Below are positions 17,092 to 25,602 of a DNA stretch of 64,000 nt, one piece after another; within the stretch, counting starts at the first letter, position 1; each line of letters begins with the position of its first letter. The notes under the pieces were generated by a model. That model did no database searches. It saw only the letters and a list, made by a program, of their open reading frames with translations, and was not told the DNA's origin. The stretch is taken from positions 1 through 64,000 of the forward strand of contig JAJPKN010000038.1 of NCBI GenBank assembly GCA_021323695.1. The letters are read 5' to 3'. Source of the stretch: Actinomycetota bacterium (lineage in GTDB: Bacteria > Actinomycetota > Acidimicrobiia > Acidimicrobiales > Palsa-688). Both the position numbers and the translations under genes were made by a program.

Positions 17092-17889
17092 GTGGACCCG
17101 GCAAGCTTCGTAGGGATAGGCCTCGCCCTGTTCTCCCTCTTCGTGGCCATGATCATGGACGGCGGCAACCCCGCCGCGCTCATAGCCCCCTCCTCTATAC
17201 TCCTGACCTTCGGCGGGACCATCGGTGCCGCGGTCGCCGGCATGCTCATGAGCGACGCCAAGGCCCTGCCCACCATCTTGAAAAGCGCCCTCACCACCAA
17301 GCTGACGACCCCGGACGACGCGGTCAGCACCGTCGTCCACTTCGCCGAAAAGGCCAGGCGGCAAGGCCTCCTGGCCCTCGAAGAAGAGGCGCGCCACATT
17401 GACGACGCCTTCTTGCGCAAGGGCATAGAGATGGCCGTCGACGGCACGGACCCCGAGGAAATACGGGAAATACTGGGCAACGACCTCGACGCCATGAAGT
17501 CCCGGCACCGAGCCGGGGCCAAGTTCTTCGGGGACATGGGCGGCTTTGCCCCGACGATGGGGATCATCGGGACGGTGATGGGGCTTCTCCACGTGCTGCA
17601 GAACCTGTCCACGCCGAGCACCCTCGGCCCCATGATCGCGGCGGCCTTCACCGCCACCCTGTGGGGGGTCATGCAGGCGAACGTGTTCTGGATCCCCATC
17701 TCAAACAAGCTGAAGCGGGCCAGCGAGATCGAGGTGCGACGGATGGAGCTCCTCTTGGAGGGGATCCTCGCCATCCAGGCCGGCGCCAACCCCCGCGTGG
17801 TGGAACAGCGGCTGCTCTCCTACCTTTCGCCCAAGGAGCAGGCCGCAGCCCGCGAGGCTCGAGAAGCCGCCAAGACCAAGGCGGCCTGA
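17092..17889 (+). CDS. motA: flagellar stator protein MotA
   Basis: MotA forms the ion channel with MotB and pushes on FliG. The 265-residue product has the four-TM layout: TM1-2 in residues 1-55, a cytoplasmic loop (the charged region around EEARHIDDAFLRKGIEMAVD), and TM3-4 with FFGDMGGFAPTMGIIGTVMG and ATLWGVMQANVFWIPISNKL. The proline in FAPTMG is the conserved channel residue. The GTG start has an AAGGAG site inside the end of flbD. motB starts 1 bp after its stop. Confidence 0.95.
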   Translation: MDPASFVGIGLALFSLFVAMIMDGGNPAALIAPSSILLTFGGTIGAAVAGMLMSDAKALPTILKSALTTKLTTPDDAVSTVVHFAEKARRQGLLALEEEARHIDDAFLRKGIEMAVDGTDPEEIREILGNDLDAMKSRHRAGAKFFGDMGGFAPTMGIIGTVMGLLHVLQNLSTPSTLGPMIAAAFTATLWGVMQANVFWIPISNKLKRASEIEVRRMELLLEGILAIQAGANPRVVEQRLLSYLSPKEQAAAREAREAAKTKAA

Positions 17890-17890
17890 C

Positions 17891-18790
17891 ATGGCCCGCC
17901 GCCACCCGCGCACCGAGCCAGAGGACGAGGGGCCCAGCCGGGAACGCTGGCTGCTCACCTATTCCGACATGATCACGCTGCTCATGGTGCTGTTCATCGT
18001 GCTGTTCGCCCTGGGCCAGACCGATATCCGCAAGTTCAACGCCTTCAAGGACAGCTTCCGGGCCATCCAGCAGCCGGTGCCCAACACCCCGCCGGGGGGG
18101 CCGGGGGTGCTGTCCGCCCCATCGGTGATCGCCCTGGAGGAGCAGAACGCCTTCGCCCTGCTCAACCGGTCCTCGGCCAACTCCTCCTACGGGGGCAGCC
18201 AGCAGTACCCCTACAAGTCGGGCAAGGCGGCCTCGGGCCAGCAACGGCCCGGCCAGCTGCCTGCCGGCCAGCACCAGGCTGGGCAGGCAGACCAGGCGGC
18301 CCAGGCCGCCCTGCGCGAGTACCAGGCCCTGAGCAGGGCGGAGGCAGAGATGCAGGCTGCGCTGGCCCGAGCCGGGCTGGCTGACCAGGTGGCGTTCAGG
18401 ATCGACCAGCGAGGCCTGGTGGTGACGATCCTCACGGACCGGATCCTGTTCCCCGTCGATTCCGCGCAGCTACAGCCGGAAGGGCTGCGGATCCTGGACG
18501 CACTGGCCCCCGTGCTCGCCGCCCTCCCCAACCTGGTCGACGTGGAAGGGGACACCGACAACCAGCCCATCCGGGGCGGCCCCTACCCCGACAACTGGGC
18601 GCTGTCGGCCGCTCGCGCCGTCTCGGTGGTGGAGGACCTCATACACCAGCACGGCATAAGCCCCTACCGCCTCCAGGCAACCGGCCTCTCCGACACTCGC
18701 CCTCTGGTGCCGAACAACTCCGCTCAGCACCAAGCAGAGAACCGCCGCGTCGAGATCGTGGTCTTCTCCACCACGGTGGCCACGCCTTGA
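17891..18790 (+). CDS. motB: flagellar stator protein MotB
   Basis: MotB anchors the stator to peptidoglycan and carries the proton-binding aspartate. The 299-residue product has this residue as D26 in LLTYSDMITLLMVLFIVLFA, then a linker rich in Gln/Ala, and a C-terminal OmpA-like domain (VEGDTDNQPI, then NWALSAARAVSVVEDL and NRRVEIVV). The TM sequence looks like the H+ type rather than the Na+ type, which is inference. It follows motA directly and fliL begins 36 bp later. Confidence 0.95.
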   Translation: MARRHPRTEPEDEGPSRERWLLTYSDMITLLMVLFIVLFALGQTDIRKFNAFKDSFRAIQQPVPNTPPGGPGVLSAPSVIALEEQNAFALLNRSSANSSYGGSQQYPYKSGKAASGQQRPGQLPAGQHQAGQADQAAQAALREYQALSRAEAEMQAALARAGLADQVAFRIDQRGLVVTILTDRILFPVDSAQLQPEGLRILDALAPVLAALPNLVDVEGDTDNQPIRGGPYPDNWALSAARAVSVVEDLIHQHGISPYRLQATGLSDTRPLVPNNSAQHQAENRRVEIVVFSTTVATP

Positions 18791-18826
18791 GCCGCACCCG
18801 AGCACCCATGTCCCTGAGCTTCCACC

Positions 18827-19288
18827 ATGGCCGACAAACCCGCTGACACCGCAGCCGAAGCCGAGGGCACCAAGGCCAAGCCCAAGCGCAAGAGCAAAAA
18901 GAAGCTCGTCCTAGTCCTTTTGGTCGTAGTGGTTGGGGTTGCCGGCTTCGGGTACAAGGCCATGGCCAAAAAGCCGGCCGGCAAGGCGCCACCCGCCTCT
19001 GGCCCCGTTGTGGTCGAGAACTCCCTCACCGTCAACCTGAGGGACGGGCACTACCTGCAGTTCACGGCCGCCTTGCAACTGGCAGTAGGGAGCTCCCCCA
19101 AGGCGCTGGACAACTACACACCCCGGGTCATGGACATCCTGATCGCACAAGCGTCGGGCTTTACCGAAGGGGCCCTGCTCGCCCCCGGGGGCCGCCACGC
19201 CTTGAAGTCGGACATCCTGAGCGCGCTCAACCAGTTCTGGCCCGGGATCGTAGTAGCCGTGTACTTCGAGCAGTTCGTCATGCAGTAG
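18827..19288 (+). CDS. fliL: flagellar basal-body protein FliL
   Basis: FliL is a single-pass membrane protein that supports stator function. The 153-residue product has a Lys-rich cytoplasmic N-terminus (residues 15-26), one TM segment (KLVLVLLVVVVGVAGFGY) and a periplasmic domain with NSLTVNLRDGHYLQFTAALQ, then a Pro-Arg-Val-Met-Asp-Ile-Leu stretch, as in the family. Length is normal. A strong hairpin follows 48 bp after the stop. Confidence 0.92.
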   Translation: MADKPADTAAEAEGTKAKPKRKSKKKLVLVLLVVVVGVAGFGYKAMAKKPAGKAPPASGPVVVENSLTVNLRDGHYLQFTAALQLAVGSSPKALDNYTPRVMDILIAQASGFTEGALLAPGGRHALKSDILSALNQFWPGIVVAVYFEQFVMQ

Positions 19289-19336
19289 CCACCCTCCAGC
19301 AGCACCCAAGCCGCCTGCTCCGGACTGGGGCTCGCT

Positions 19337-19363
19337 CCCAGCCCGGGCCAGCACCCGGCTGGG
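19337..19363 (+). terminator. terminator-like hairpin between fliL and fliM
   Basis: CCCAGCC(C)GGG pairs with CCCGGCTGGG around a CCAGCA loop: a 10-bp GC stem with one bulge. It could end or attenuate transcription before fliM. Confidence 0.5.
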
Positions 19364-19380
19364 ACCAGGGCGGGGCTGGG

Positions 19381-19440
19381 GCTGGGCCGAGGTGTGAGGG
19401 GCCGGGCCGGGCTGGGCCGAGGTGTGAGGGGCCGGGCTGG
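19381..19440 (+). repeat. two 30-bp direct repeats upstream of fliM
   Basis: Bases 19381-19410 and 19411-19440 are identical except for one base near the end of the unit; both open GCTGGGCCGAGGTGTGAGGG. A partial third copy follows. They fill most of the 249-bp fliL-fliM gap. Confidence 0.85.
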
Positions 19441-19537
19441 GCTGGGCTGGGCCGGGCCAGCCGTCTGGCCCCTGGCCCGGCACGCCCCGGGCCGCTTGGT
19501 CCTCAGGTCGCGCCCGGCCCTGCCGATCTGAGCGCAG

Positions 19538-20464
19538 ATGACCGCGCTCGCCGCACAGAGCACCGTCGTGCCCCTGGGACGGGACGGCAAGCCCAAGCCG
19601 CTCCGGCGCTTCCGCCTCCGGCCGGCCAGCACCCTGAAGGACGAGCACGAACAGGTACTCGCCCTGGTGGGCCAGAGCTTTTGCCGCCTTTTCGGGGCCG
19701 ACATGTCCACCTTCGTGCGTTCCGACGTGGACATCGACATGGTGCCGGTACAGCAGTGGTCGTGGGACGACCTGCTCAACGCCCTGCCCGAGCCCTACTG
19801 TGCCGCTCGGCTGGTGATGCCGCCGATGGTGGGGACGGGCCTCATCACGCTCGACATGGCCCTGGCTACCGCCGTGGTGGAGAAGCTCCTCGGGGGGGCG
19901 GGGAAGCCTACCGAGCGGCGCGAACCGCTGACCGACGTCGAGGTGACCCTGCTGTCGGAGCTGCACCAGCACGCGGCAGAGGACATGGCAGAGGCGCTGT
20001 CCTTGGTGGTCGCGACCAAACCGCTCACCAGCCGGCAGGAGAGCCGCCTGGAGCTCATCCGGGCCGCCCCCGGGCGCAGCCTGCTCGTCGCCCTCGAGTT
20101 CGACATCGACATGAAGACGGCAAGCGGGCACCTGAGGATCGCCATCCCTGCCGAGGCGCTGCTGGCCAAACTGGAGGCGTTCGCGGGCACCTCCACCAGC
20201 ACGGCTACCGTGAGCGACACCGGGAGGCTGCCTCTCTGCGAGGTGGAGGCGGCGGTGCGGTTCAACGACACCCCGGTCCGCTCCCAGCGGCTGGTCGAGC
20301 TCTCACCCGGGGACGTGATCACCCTGGGCCACCCCACGACCAGCCCTCTGACCCTTTACGTGGGTGGCATGCCGTTCCTTTCGGTCCTGGCCGGCCGCCG
20401 GGGCGCGTTCAAGGCGTTCGCGGTTGTCGGGCCCTGTACGCAAAACAGGCGAGGTGGCCAATGA
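19538..20464 (+). CDS. fliM: flagellar motor switch protein FliM lacking the CheY-binding N-terminus
   Basis: FliM forms the middle of the C ring and normally binds phosphorylated CheY through an N-terminal peptide like LSQDEIDALL. The 308-residue product has the FliM middle domain (STLKDEHEQVLALVGQSFCR, then TFVRSDVDIDMVPVQQW, and a VEKLLGGAG segment) and the C-terminal SpoA domain (CEVEAAVRFNDTPVRSQRLV then LSPGDVITLG). The N-terminus reads MTALAAQSTVVPLGRDGKPK, with no CheY motif. A TGA in frame at 19529-19531 rules out an extended start. Either switching works differently or CheY binds elsewhere, for example on FliN. Confidence 0.92.
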   Translation: MTALAAQSTVVPLGRDGKPKPLRRFRLRPASTLKDEHEQVLALVGQSFCRLFGADMSTFVRSDVDIDMVPVQQWSWDDLLNALPEPYCAARLVMPPMVGTGLITLDMALATAVVEKLLGGAGKPTERREPLTDVEVTLLSELHQHAAEDMAEALSLVVATKPLTSRQESRLELIRAAPGRSLLVALEFDIDMKTASGHLRIAIPAEALLAKLEAFAGTSTSTATVSDTGRLPLCEVEAAVRFNDTPVRSQRLVELSPGDVITLGHPTTSPLTLYVGGMPFLSVLAGRRGAFKAFAVVGPCTQNRRGGQ

Positions 20465-20528
20465 ACTACCGAGCGGGCTCGGGGCCCTTGCCCTCGGAGG
20501 GGCCCATGGCCAACAGGCGAGGTGCCCC

Positions 20529-21497
20529 ATGAGCGAGACCCTCACCGCACAAGGGCACGACGTCCTGGACGGCGAAGAGGCGGCGAGCACCGAAGCCAAG
20601 GACCAGGGGACTGCTGGGCCCGAGGAGGCACCCCGGAGCGAGGCTGTGGCGCCTGTCAGCCAGCCGGGACCTGCTCGCAGCCCGCAAGGGCCACCTCTGG
20701 GCGCAGCTGAGAGCCGGCAAGGCCCTCCTCGCGACGAGCAAGGGCCGCCCCAGGGCCAAGCTGAGAGCCACGACACTGCTTTCGCGGTGCTCGCCCCGGC
20801 GGCATCCGAAGCGGCTTCCCTCCTCACCACCGCCCTGGGCCTGGAGGCCAAAGCTGGCCAGGCGGTGGACCTGTGGGGAGCCGAGGGGGCCGAACTGGCT
20901 GCCACCCTGTCCAAGGACGCCAAGACCTGGGGCGCGCCGCTCATGGGCAAAGACGGGGTGTGCGGTGAGCTGGCTTTGGCCCTGCTGGCGGGTGCGGCGG
21001 TCCCCGGCGAGGGGCGGCTGGCGTCAGCCCTGGCTGCCTGCGTGCCCGCCCTCACCAACGCCTGCGGCGCCCAGCACCTGGGCAAGCTCCAGCGCCTGAA
21101 GGCCGAGGCCCTGCTCGAGGCCCGTCCCGGGCAGCGGGCCTTAGCCCTGCCGCTGGCCTCCGGGGAACAGCTCGCCGGGCTCTTGGTCGTGACCGTGCCC
21201 GCCACCCGGGCGGCGGCCGAGCTCCCCCACCTGGAACCGGCAGCCGGCCAGGCACCAGCGCGCTCCATAGCCAGCCTGAGCGACGTGGAGATGACGGTCA
21301 GCGTGGAACTGGGCCGCACCAAGATCGCCATCAAGGACCTGCTCACCATCCACAACGGGGCCGTGGTGCAGCTCGACCGGGCGGTCAGCCACCCGGTGGA
21401 CGTGTTCGTCAACGGCACCCTGATCGCCCGGGGCGAGGTCGTCGTGGTCGACGAGTGCTTCGCCGTGCGGGTCACCGAGCTCATCACCGGGGACTAG
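20529..21497 (+). CDS. fliN: flagellar motor switch protein FliN with long N-terminal extension
   Basis: FliN forms the base of the C ring. The last 75 residues are a clear SpoA domain (LSDVEMTVSVELGRTKIAIK, then LTIHNGAVVQLDR, VDVFVNGTLIARGEVVV and VTELITGD). The first 240 residues are extra: a Pro/Gln/Glu-rich linker (about 20-80), then an Ala/Leu-rich folded-looking domain (about 85-225). Extended FliN proteins called FliY carry a CheC-like phosphatase domain here; I do not see the CheC active-site motif, so the domain is unassigned. The ATG at 20529 is used because an upstream open frame overlaps the end of fliM. A motif ACAGGCGAGGTG occurs twice in the 64-bp leader. Confidence 0.88.
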   Translation: MSETLTAQGHDVLDGEEAASTEAKDQGTAGPEEAPRSEAVAPVSQPGPARSPQGPPLGAAESRQGPPRDEQGPPQGQAESHDTAFAVLAPAASEAASLLTTALGLEAKAGQAVDLWGAEGAELAATLSKDAKTWGAPLMGKDGVCGELALALLAGAAVPGEGRLASALAACVPALTNACGAQHLGKLQRLKAEALLEARPGQRALALPLASGEQLAGLLVVTVPATRAAAELPHLEPAAGQAPARSIASLSDVEMTVSVELGRTKIAIKDLLTIHNGAVVQLDRAVSHPVDVFVNGTLIARGEVVVVDECFAVRVTELITGD

Positions 21498-21507
21498 GCA
21501 GCGAGCT

Positions 21508-22146
21508 ATGCCCGGCACCTTGGACCTCCTTGTGCGCCTGGCCGTCTCCATGGCCGTGGTCATGGTGGTGATGGGCCTGGCCGCACGGCTTTTGAGGCGC
21601 CGGGCCAACGGCGGCTGGCCCCGGGGTACCCTGCTCGGTCGCGCTTCCCGGGCAACAGGGCCCCAGGGGCCGCAGCTCGAGGTCGTCCACCGCCGCCCCC
21701 TCGCCAAGGGCTCGTCGGTAGCACTGGTGAACGCAGCCGGCAGGAGCTACCTGCTCGGCGTCACTGAACGGTCCGTCACCCTGCTGGCCAGCCTCCCCGG
21801 CCCGGCGGGGCCGCAAGGTGCACCGGGGGGACAAGGCGCACCGGGGAGATCCGTCTCACCCGTTCGCACCGGCAACCCGGCCAGCGGGCCTACGGCAGAA
21901 CTGGGCGGCCGTGGGGGCAAACTGGCCGGTCGCACAGGCGACCTGACAGCTGCGCCTGGTGACTTGCCCGGGCCGGCAGGTGACTTGCTCGGCCCGGCGC
22001 TCGACTTGCCCGGTCCTCTGGGCCACGAGGACGGCCGGAAGCCGTCCTCGCTTGCTGCCCTGCGCCCGGCCACGGCCGGCCAGGGGCAGCCCAATGCATG
22101 GAAGCTAGCCATTGACTCGCTGCGGGAGCGTACCGTCAGGCGGTAG
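21508..22146 (+). CDS. fliO: flagellar export gate assembly protein FliO
   Basis: FliO helps assemble the FliP ring of the export gate. The 212-residue product has one TM segment (LVRLAVSMAVVMVVMGLAAR) and a short beta domain (LEVVHRRPLAKGSSVALVNA then YLLGVTERSVTLLA) that match FliO. The C-terminal half is a Gly/Pro-rich tail with collagen-like spacing and repeated GDL motifs, ending in a basic helix. Position between fliN and fliP supports the call. Confidence 0.88.
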   Translation: MPGTLDLLVRLAVSMAVVMVVMGLAARLLRRRANGGWPRGTLLGRASRATGPQGPQLEVVHRRPLAKGSSVALVNAAGRSYLLGVTERSVTLLASLPGPAGPQGAPGGQGAPGRSVSPVRTGNPASGPTAELGGRGGKLAGRTGDLTAAPGDLPGPAGDLLGPALDLPGPLGHEDGRKPSSLAALRPATAGQGQPNAWKLAIDSLRERTVRR

Positions 22147-22188
22147 CCCTCGCCCTTTGCCCGTGGTTGCGGGGTTGGTTGGAGCTTC

Positions 22189-23085
22189 ATGCGCAGATTG
22201 CAGGTTCGAGTGGGCCATGTGGTGGGCGGGCTGTTGGTGCTCGCCGCAGCCGTGGCGCTGGTGCAGTCCAGCACCTCTGGGCGTGCGGGAGCGCTACCAC
22301 CGGGCGGACCAGGCAGCACGCAGGCGGCCAGCAGCACCCTCACGCCGGTCACGGCTCAGTCCCCCGCCGCGCCGCAGCCGCCGGCCCAGCCCTTGGCCCC
22401 CGGCACCGGTCAAACCGGCCAAGGGGGGTCGGTGTCGGTCAACCTGGGCGGCAGCCTGGGCAAGCCGAGCACAAGCATCACCATCATCATCGGCCTCACG
22501 CTCCTCGCCGTCGCCCCTTCCCTGCTGATCCTGCTCACCAGCTTCACCCGCATAATTATCGTGCTGTCCTTGACCCGCCAGGCACTGGGCCTGCAAAACG
22601 TGCCGCCCAACCAGGTACTGGCCGGTTTGGCCCTCTTCCTCACCCTCTTCGTCATGGGCCCGGTCATAAGCCAGGTGAACGCCCAGGCCGTGCAGCCCTA
22701 CCTGTCAGGCAAGATCACGGCTTCCCAGGCCTACTCCGCCGCCGAGGCGCCCATAAAGACCTGGATGTTGAAACAGACCCAGGCAGACGACCTGGCCCTC
22801 TTCGACAAGGCCAACCCCAAGCCCCCGTCCCCCCAGGCGCTGCCCATGTCAGCCGTGGTGCCGGCGTTCGCCCTCTCCGAGGTGCGGACGGCCTTCATAA
22901 TCGGTTTCGTCATATTCATCCCCTTCCTGGTGATAGACCTCGTGGTGAGCTCGACGCTGATGTCGCTCGGGATGATGATGCTCCCACCGTCATTGGTCTC
23001 CCTGCCATTCAAACTGCTGCTGTTCGTGATGGTGAACGGCTGGGCACTGGTCGTCCAGTCCCTCATCACCAGTTTCCATACCTGA
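22189..23085 (+). CDS. fliP: flagellar export gate protein FliP
   Basis: FliP forms the core pore of the flagellar type III export gate. The 298-residue product has a signal peptide-like N-terminus, a Pro/Gln-rich linker, then the FliP domain: LLILLTSFTRIIIVLSLTRQ, a FALSEVRTAFIIGFVIFIPF segment, and a last TM with PFKLLLFVMVNGWALVV. The N-terminal linker (about residues 30-85) is longer than usual. fliQ follows after 19 bp. Confidence 0.96.
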   Translation: MRRLQVRVGHVVGGLLVLAAAVALVQSSTSGRAGALPPGGPGSTQAASSTLTPVTAQSPAAPQPPAQPLAPGTGQTGQGGSVSVNLGGSLGKPSTSITIIIGLTLLAVAPSLLILLTSFTRIIIVLSLTRQALGLQNVPPNQVLAGLALFLTLFVMGPVISQVNAQAVQPYLSGKITASQAYSAAEAPIKTWMLKQTQADDLALFDKANPKPPSPQALPMSAVVPAFALSEVRTAFIIGFVIFIPFLVIDLVVSSTLMSLGMMMLPPSLVSLPFKLLLFVMVNGWALVVQSLITSFHT

Positions 23086-23104
23086 GCAAGCCGACAGGAC
23101 GCAT

Positions 23105-23377
23105 ATGAACGATTCTTCAGTCATAGAAATAGCGGTGCGGATGATGACGGTCACCGGCGAGCTGGCCGCCCCCATGCTGGTCACTGCCCTGGCTATCGGG
23201 CTGGCCGTGGCGCTGGTGCAATCGGTCACCTCCATCCAGGAGATAACCCTCACTTTCGTGCCCAAGATGGCCGGGGTGGCCCTGGCCATCGTGCTGGCCG
23301 GCCACTGGATGCTGAGCTCGCTGGTGGGGTTCACGGACCAGCTGTTCCAGATGGTGCCCCAGCTGGTAGGCCCCTGA
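23105..23377 (+). CDS. fliQ: flagellar export gate protein FliQ
   Basis: FliQ packs around FliP and FliR in the export gate. The 90-residue length and two TM helices are typical. Family residues include LVTALAIGLAVALVQSVTSI and QEITLTFVPKMAGVALAIVL. The ATG at 23105 has an AGGACG site. fliR begins 7 bp after its stop. Confidence 0.95.
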   Translation: MNDSSVIEIAVRMMTVTGELAAPMLVTALAIGLAVALVQSVTSIQEITLTFVPKMAGVALAIVLAGHWMLSSLVGFTDQLFQMVPQLVGP

Positions 23378-23384
23378 GCCGGCC

Positions 23385-24158
23385 ATGGCCGTACAGCTCG
23401 GGGCGGCCGGGTTGTTCGCTTTCCTCTTGGCGCTGGCCCGGGCCAGCGCCTGGCTCGCTTTCGCCCCCCCGTTCTCCACCAGCGCCATACCCGCGGTGGT
23501 GAAGTTCGGCCTGGCGGCCGCGCTCGCCCTGGCGGTGAGCGCGCAGTTCGCCGGGGTTGCCGGCACCGCTTCTTTGATTACTGCGTCGTTCATCGGGGAC
23601 GTGGTGGCCCAGGTCGCCACTGGGGCGGCGCTCGGGTTCGTGACGTCCATCTTCATGTCCGTGCTGAGCTCCGCTGGGGCGCTGATGGACGTCTCGAGCG
23701 GGCTCAGCGCCGCCCAGTCGTTCAACCCCCTGTCGGGGACGGTCAACCCGGTGACGGCCAACACCTACACCCTGCTCGGGACGACGCTGCTGTTCTCCAC
23801 GCAGGGCTACCTGTTGGTGGTCAAGGGGTTCCTGACCTCCTTCCAGGCCGTGGGCCTGACCGCCGGCCCCGCCGGGCTGCTCGGCCCGGCCCTGGTCTCA
23901 GAGGTGGGCTTCTTCTTCCTGGCCGCGGTCGAGATGGCCGCCCCGCTGATCGCGGCCATGTTCCTCGCCTACGTGGCCCTCGGGCTGCTGACCCGGGCCG
24001 CGCCCCAGCTCAACGTCATGGCTCTCGGCTTTGGTATCAACATCGCTCTCGGCTTCGTGGTCGTCACCGCCTGCCTGCCTCTGCTCCCCGGGGCAGTGAG
24101 CACCCTGGTGGACCGGTCCGTGCGCGACGGCCTGGGGCTGCTCGGCGTCCACCCCTGA
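23385..24158 (+). CDS. fliR: flagellar export gate protein FliR
   Basis: FliR completes the FliP-FliQ-FliR pore. The 257-residue product has about six TM helices, with family segments ARASAWLAFAPPFSTSAIPA, then VKFGLAAALALAVS, a Leu-Leu-Gly-Thr-Thr-Leu stretch, and LNVMALGFGINIALGFVVVT. Length is normal. flhB follows after 64 bp. Confidence 0.95.
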   Translation: MAVQLGAAGLFAFLLALARASAWLAFAPPFSTSAIPAVVKFGLAAALALAVSAQFAGVAGTASLITASFIGDVVAQVATGAALGFVTSIFMSVLSSAGALMDVSSGLSAAQSFNPLSGTVNPVTANTYTLLGTTLLFSTQGYLLVVKGFLTSFQAVGLTAGPAGLLGPALVSEVGFFFLAAVEMAAPLIAAMFLAYVALGLLTRAAPQLNVMALGFGINIALGFVVVTACLPLLPGAVSTLVDRSVRDGLGLLGVHP

Positions 24159-24222
24159 GGGCTGTGAGTTGAGGCCTGCCCCCGCGCCCCGCCCCGGGGC
24201 CAACCCCTGAGGGGACCAGGAC

Positions 24223-25488
24223 ATGGCGAGCGGCGACAAGCACTCCAAGACCGAAGCACCAACCCCTAAGCGCAAGAAAGAGGCCCGCCGCGAAGGCACG
24301 GTGGCCCGCACGCCCGAGCTGGTCACCTGGGTGGTGGTGCTGGCCGGCACCTACCTGGCCCAGTACACGGTGCAAAGGACCTACACCCTCTGCCAGCAGC
24401 TCGTCCCGAAGGTGGCCGGGGCGATGAGCCGCCCGGCACTGGCCAACGACCTGGCTGTGGCCGGGAGCGCAGCCACCGGCGCCCTCAGCGCCATGGCCCC
24501 CGCCCTCCTCGGCTCCATGGCCTTGGCCCTGGTGGTCAACCTGGCCCAGACCCGCGGGCTCATCAGCTTCAAGCGCCTCAAGCCCTCCCTCCGCAGCCTC
24601 AACCCCAAGGCCGGCCTGGCCCGCATGTTCGGCACCCGAGGGCTGTGGGAGGTGGCCAAGCAGGCGCTCAGGGTAGGGGTGCTCAGCCTGGTCGCCTGGC
24701 AGACGGTAGCCGGGCTGCTGCCGGTTATGACCGCTCACGGCCCCCTGGCGGTCACGGCGGTCGCCTCCCAGGTGGCCACCCGCGCGCTGGCGTTGGCCAG
24801 GGAGGTGGCCGCCATCAGCCTGGTCCTGGCCGCGCTGGACTACCTGTTCCAGCGGCACAAGACGGCCCAGAGCCTGAAGATGACCAAGGAAGAGGTAAAA
24901 GAAGAGCGGCGCCAGAGCGAAGGCAGCCCACTGGTGCGCGGCGCCCTGCGCCGCCGGCAGCGCCAGCTCTCCCGCCACCGCATGATCATGGCGGTGGCCA
25001 AGGCCGACGCCGTGGTGGTCAACCCGACCCACTACGCAGTGGCCGTCTTGTACGTCCGGGGCCAAGGCGCGCCCCGCGTGGTCGCCAAAGGGACGGACCT
25101 GCTGGCCCTGCGCATCCGGGAGGAGGCCACTACCCGTGGCGTGCCTGTGGTGGAGGACCCGCCCCTGGCCCGCGCCCTGTACGTCGCCTGCGAACTGGAG
25201 CAGGAGGTGCCCAGGGAACTGTACGAGGCCGTCGCCCGCCTGCTGACCTTCATCTACTCGCTGCGGGCCCAGGGCAGGACCAGGCGGCTCGACGGGGGCC
25301 CCCACCGGACGGCGTTGCTGGAACCGGTCGGCGGGGGGGCCGCGGGGGCCCGGGCCACTGCCACCAGCGCTGCCGCCCGGGTGGCCGCCGTCACCGGGAT
25401 GGCCACCATCACCGGGACCGCCGCCGGCCGGGTGGCTGCCGCCGGGATGGCCACCATCACCGGGACGGCCGCCGGAGTGGCCGGCTAA
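24223..25488 (+). CDS. flhB: flagellar export specificity switch protein FlhB
   Basis: FlhB wraps the gate and changes substrate specificity from hook to filament after self-cleavage. The 421-residue product starts with the family motif KTEAPTPKRKKEARREGTVA, has four TM helices, and carries the autocleavage site NPTH at 267-270 in VVVNPTHYAVAVLY. The last 60 residues are an extra Ala/Gly/Thr-rich tail built from a duplicated GMATITGTAAG motif, not part of the usual domain. Confidence 0.96.
   Translation: MASGDKHSKTEAPTPKRKKEARREGTVARTPELVTWVVVLAGTYLAQYTVQRTYTLCQQLVPKVAGAMSRPALANDLAVAGSAATGALSAMAPALLGSMALALVVNLAQTRGLISFKRLKPSLRSLNPKAGLARMFGTRGLWEVAKQALRVGVLSLVAWQTVAGLLPVMTAHGPLAVTAVASQVATRALALAREVAAISLVLAALDYLFQRHKTAQSLKMTKEEVKEERRQSEGSPLVRGALRRRQRQLSRHRMIMAVAKADAVVVNPTHYAVAVLYVRGQGAPRVVAKGTDLLALRIREEATTRGVPVVEDPPLARALYVACELEQEVPRELYEAVARLLTFIYSLRAQGRTRRLDGGPHRTALLEPVGGGAAGARATATSAAARVAAVTGMATITGTAAGRVAAAGMATITGTAAGVAG
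25394..25475 (+). repeat. 34-bp direct repeat in the flhB 3' end
   Basis: Bases 25394-25427 recur at 25442-25475 with one mismatch, 48 bp apart (16 codons). Both copies stay in frame and encode GMATITGTAAG. Confidence 0.85.
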
Positions 25489-25602
25489 GGCTCAGCCAGG
25501 GCCGGCCCTGGCCGATAGTAAGGCCAGCCAGCACGGACGCGGCCAGGCAGGCCCAGGGACCGGGGCCACCCAAGATGGCTGAAAGGCAGCGGAGGCTCCG
25601 AG

